DNA of 64,000 nucleotides from Casuarina equisetifolia (lineage: Eukaryota > Streptophyta > Magnoliopsida > Fagales > Casuarinaceae): NCBI GenBank assembly GCA_028551475.1, contig CM052355.1, positions 6,944,001 to 7,008,000 on the forward strand, given 5' to 3'. The notes beneath the pieces are model-generated. The model searched no databases. It was not told where the DNA came from and saw nothing but the letters and a program-made list of their open reading frames with translations. Positions 62,970 to 64,000 of this stretch are shown here, in pieces. The position numbers and the translations under genes were made by a program. Each line of letters starts with the position of its first letter. The stretch's first letter is position 1.

Positions 62970-63664
62970 TTGCTTTGGGAGGGAACTCTTGCTTACACGT
63001 GTACTTGTTGGGGATAGTGTGGTACCATCTGATACGTCTTCTGGGTTGGCGTGGCTTCATCTGGTCACTTACCATGTGCTATGTGCTTTTAAGTCACGTT
63101 CAACTGGGCTCCGTAGACTTAATATCAAGGACCTAAAAAGATCAATCCAATGGGTGGCGAGAGTGTTGAAGTACGTTTTAACGTATGCGGCGTCGGATTC
63201 TTTTCCATCCGAATTCACACTGTAACTGGTACGGAGGCGAGCTGAGATCTTGTAAAAGGTCTATTTACTGGCAAAGCCCAGTCCGGTCCAAACCACAAAT
63301 TATTATTTCTCTGCCTCCTGCTGCTTCCTATTTTTATTCCACAAATCCACTACACCCTTGACCCCACGTGAATCCCCTCCACAAGGAGCACTTTTCAAAT
63401 TCAAATAAATATGCTAATTTTTTTCCCATTACCCCATTGTTTCTAATAACCCAAAATTAAAGGACGAGTACTTAAACAAGTCACAACAAGGATAACAATA
63501 AGGGTCAAACAACTTTCGCATGTTTAGTATTATCTCTGAAACAAACCACTAGGAGAGAGAAAAAAACCAAATGATCATGCGGTCAAGCCAACAAGATAAT
63601 AAACAAGTCTTCTACGACAAATCCAACAAAAATACACAGTTTAGTTACAAAGTCTAAAGGGCCT
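62970..63664. other. Spacer between the heat-shock gene and the right-edge gene
   Basis: No gene seen. The part above about 63540 is probably 3' untranslated sequence of the minus-strand gene at the right edge. Confidence 0.5.
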
Positions 63665-63877
63665 TCACAACCAGAGGCTGTCAACGAATAGCACTTGTCC
63701 ACCTGAATAGTAGTAAGGCAAAATAAGCTAAACATATTGAAGGAATGGGAAACTCACAGAAAAGCCTAGTTTCTTCCAAGGGAGACTCGTACCTCATAGG
63801 GATAACATTCCCAACCAACGGGGTAATCCCACTTTCTTCAGAATTTTGTAGATGCCTCTCGTTCTCCTCCAGTTGCC
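63665..63877 (-). CDS. Last two exons of an unidentified gene, 5' part off the window
   Basis: On the minus strand an exon at 63758-63877 has a clean TTTTTATAG acceptor and a GTGAGT donor. It reads from QLEENERHLQ to PMRYESPLEETRLF in one frame. A last exon at 63702-63665 follows an ATTCAG acceptor, joins in phase and ends CGQVLFVDSLWL and TGA. Both the splice signals and the phase agreement support a real gene reading in from the right. I do not recognise the family. The first segment is hydrophilic and could end a coiled coil. The rest of the gene lies beyond 64000. Confidence 0.6.
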
Positions 63878-64000
63878 CTATAAAAACCAAGACTCCAAAA
63901 CTTCTACGACACTGTTTTCTTTTACAAAACACACAATACATATTAATTAAATATACATGAGCCGTATAATTAAATATAAATGGGTTGTAACCAAAATAAG

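Overview
This is a window of nuclear DNA from a plant, very probably a eudicot. The genes carry many short GT-AG introns in AT-rich DNA, the first quarter is full of degenerate retroelements, and the protein families are plant-typical: GLIP-type GDSL lipases, a class III small heat-shock protein, and telo-box-bearing ribosomal genes. I cannot name the species.

Layout. (1) About 1-6650 is a decayed Ty1/copia retrotransposon on the minus strand. It has a gag-pol body, a long leader with 24-bp tandem repeats, a tRNA-Met-type primer site and one flanking LTR edge. (2) About 6694-7035 is a plastid 23S rRNA fragment inserted in the nucleus (NUPT). (3) 7.9-19.4 kb is a repeat-riddled, locally duplicated GDSL esterase/lipase cluster. 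It holds one five-exon copy with a nonsense codon, one 3'-half copy and one relic, together with inverted and direct copies of an LTR-like repeat, a hairpin-forming repeat and a miniature LTR element (TRIM). (4) 19.4-24.9 kb has no gene I can support. (5) 24.9-46.5 kb holds two tandem, same-strand paralogues of a SAC-domain phosphoinositide phosphatase (SAC2-5 type), with nearly identical exon lengths and phases over the catalytic half. (6) 48.1-50.6 kb (minus) is the 40S ribosomal protein SA/uS2 gene. (7) 51.7-60.4 kb (plus) is a NOC1/Mak21/CEBPZ homologue (SLOW WALKER 2 type). It is head to head with the uS2 gene, and a telo-box lies just upstream of each start. (8) 61.8-62.7 kb (minus) is a class III small heat-shock protein with heat-shock elements placed just upstream of a TATA box. 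(9) 63.66 kb to the right edge (minus) holds the last two exons of a gene I could not identify.

How the genes work together. The uS2 and NOC1/SWA2 genes both serve ribosome production (small-subunit protein; nucleolar large-subunit maturation), and their shared intergenic region could let them be co-regulated. The SAC pair is a local duplication whose protein C-termini have diverged. The GDSL cluster looks like a duplicated locus in decay. I reconstructed exons by eye from open frames, splice dinucleotides, phase continuity and family conservation. The SAC, uS2, NOC1 and HSP models all close in frame across every junction. I saw no CRISPR array, tRNA gene or bacterial-type system, and nothing I would call a wholly new system.
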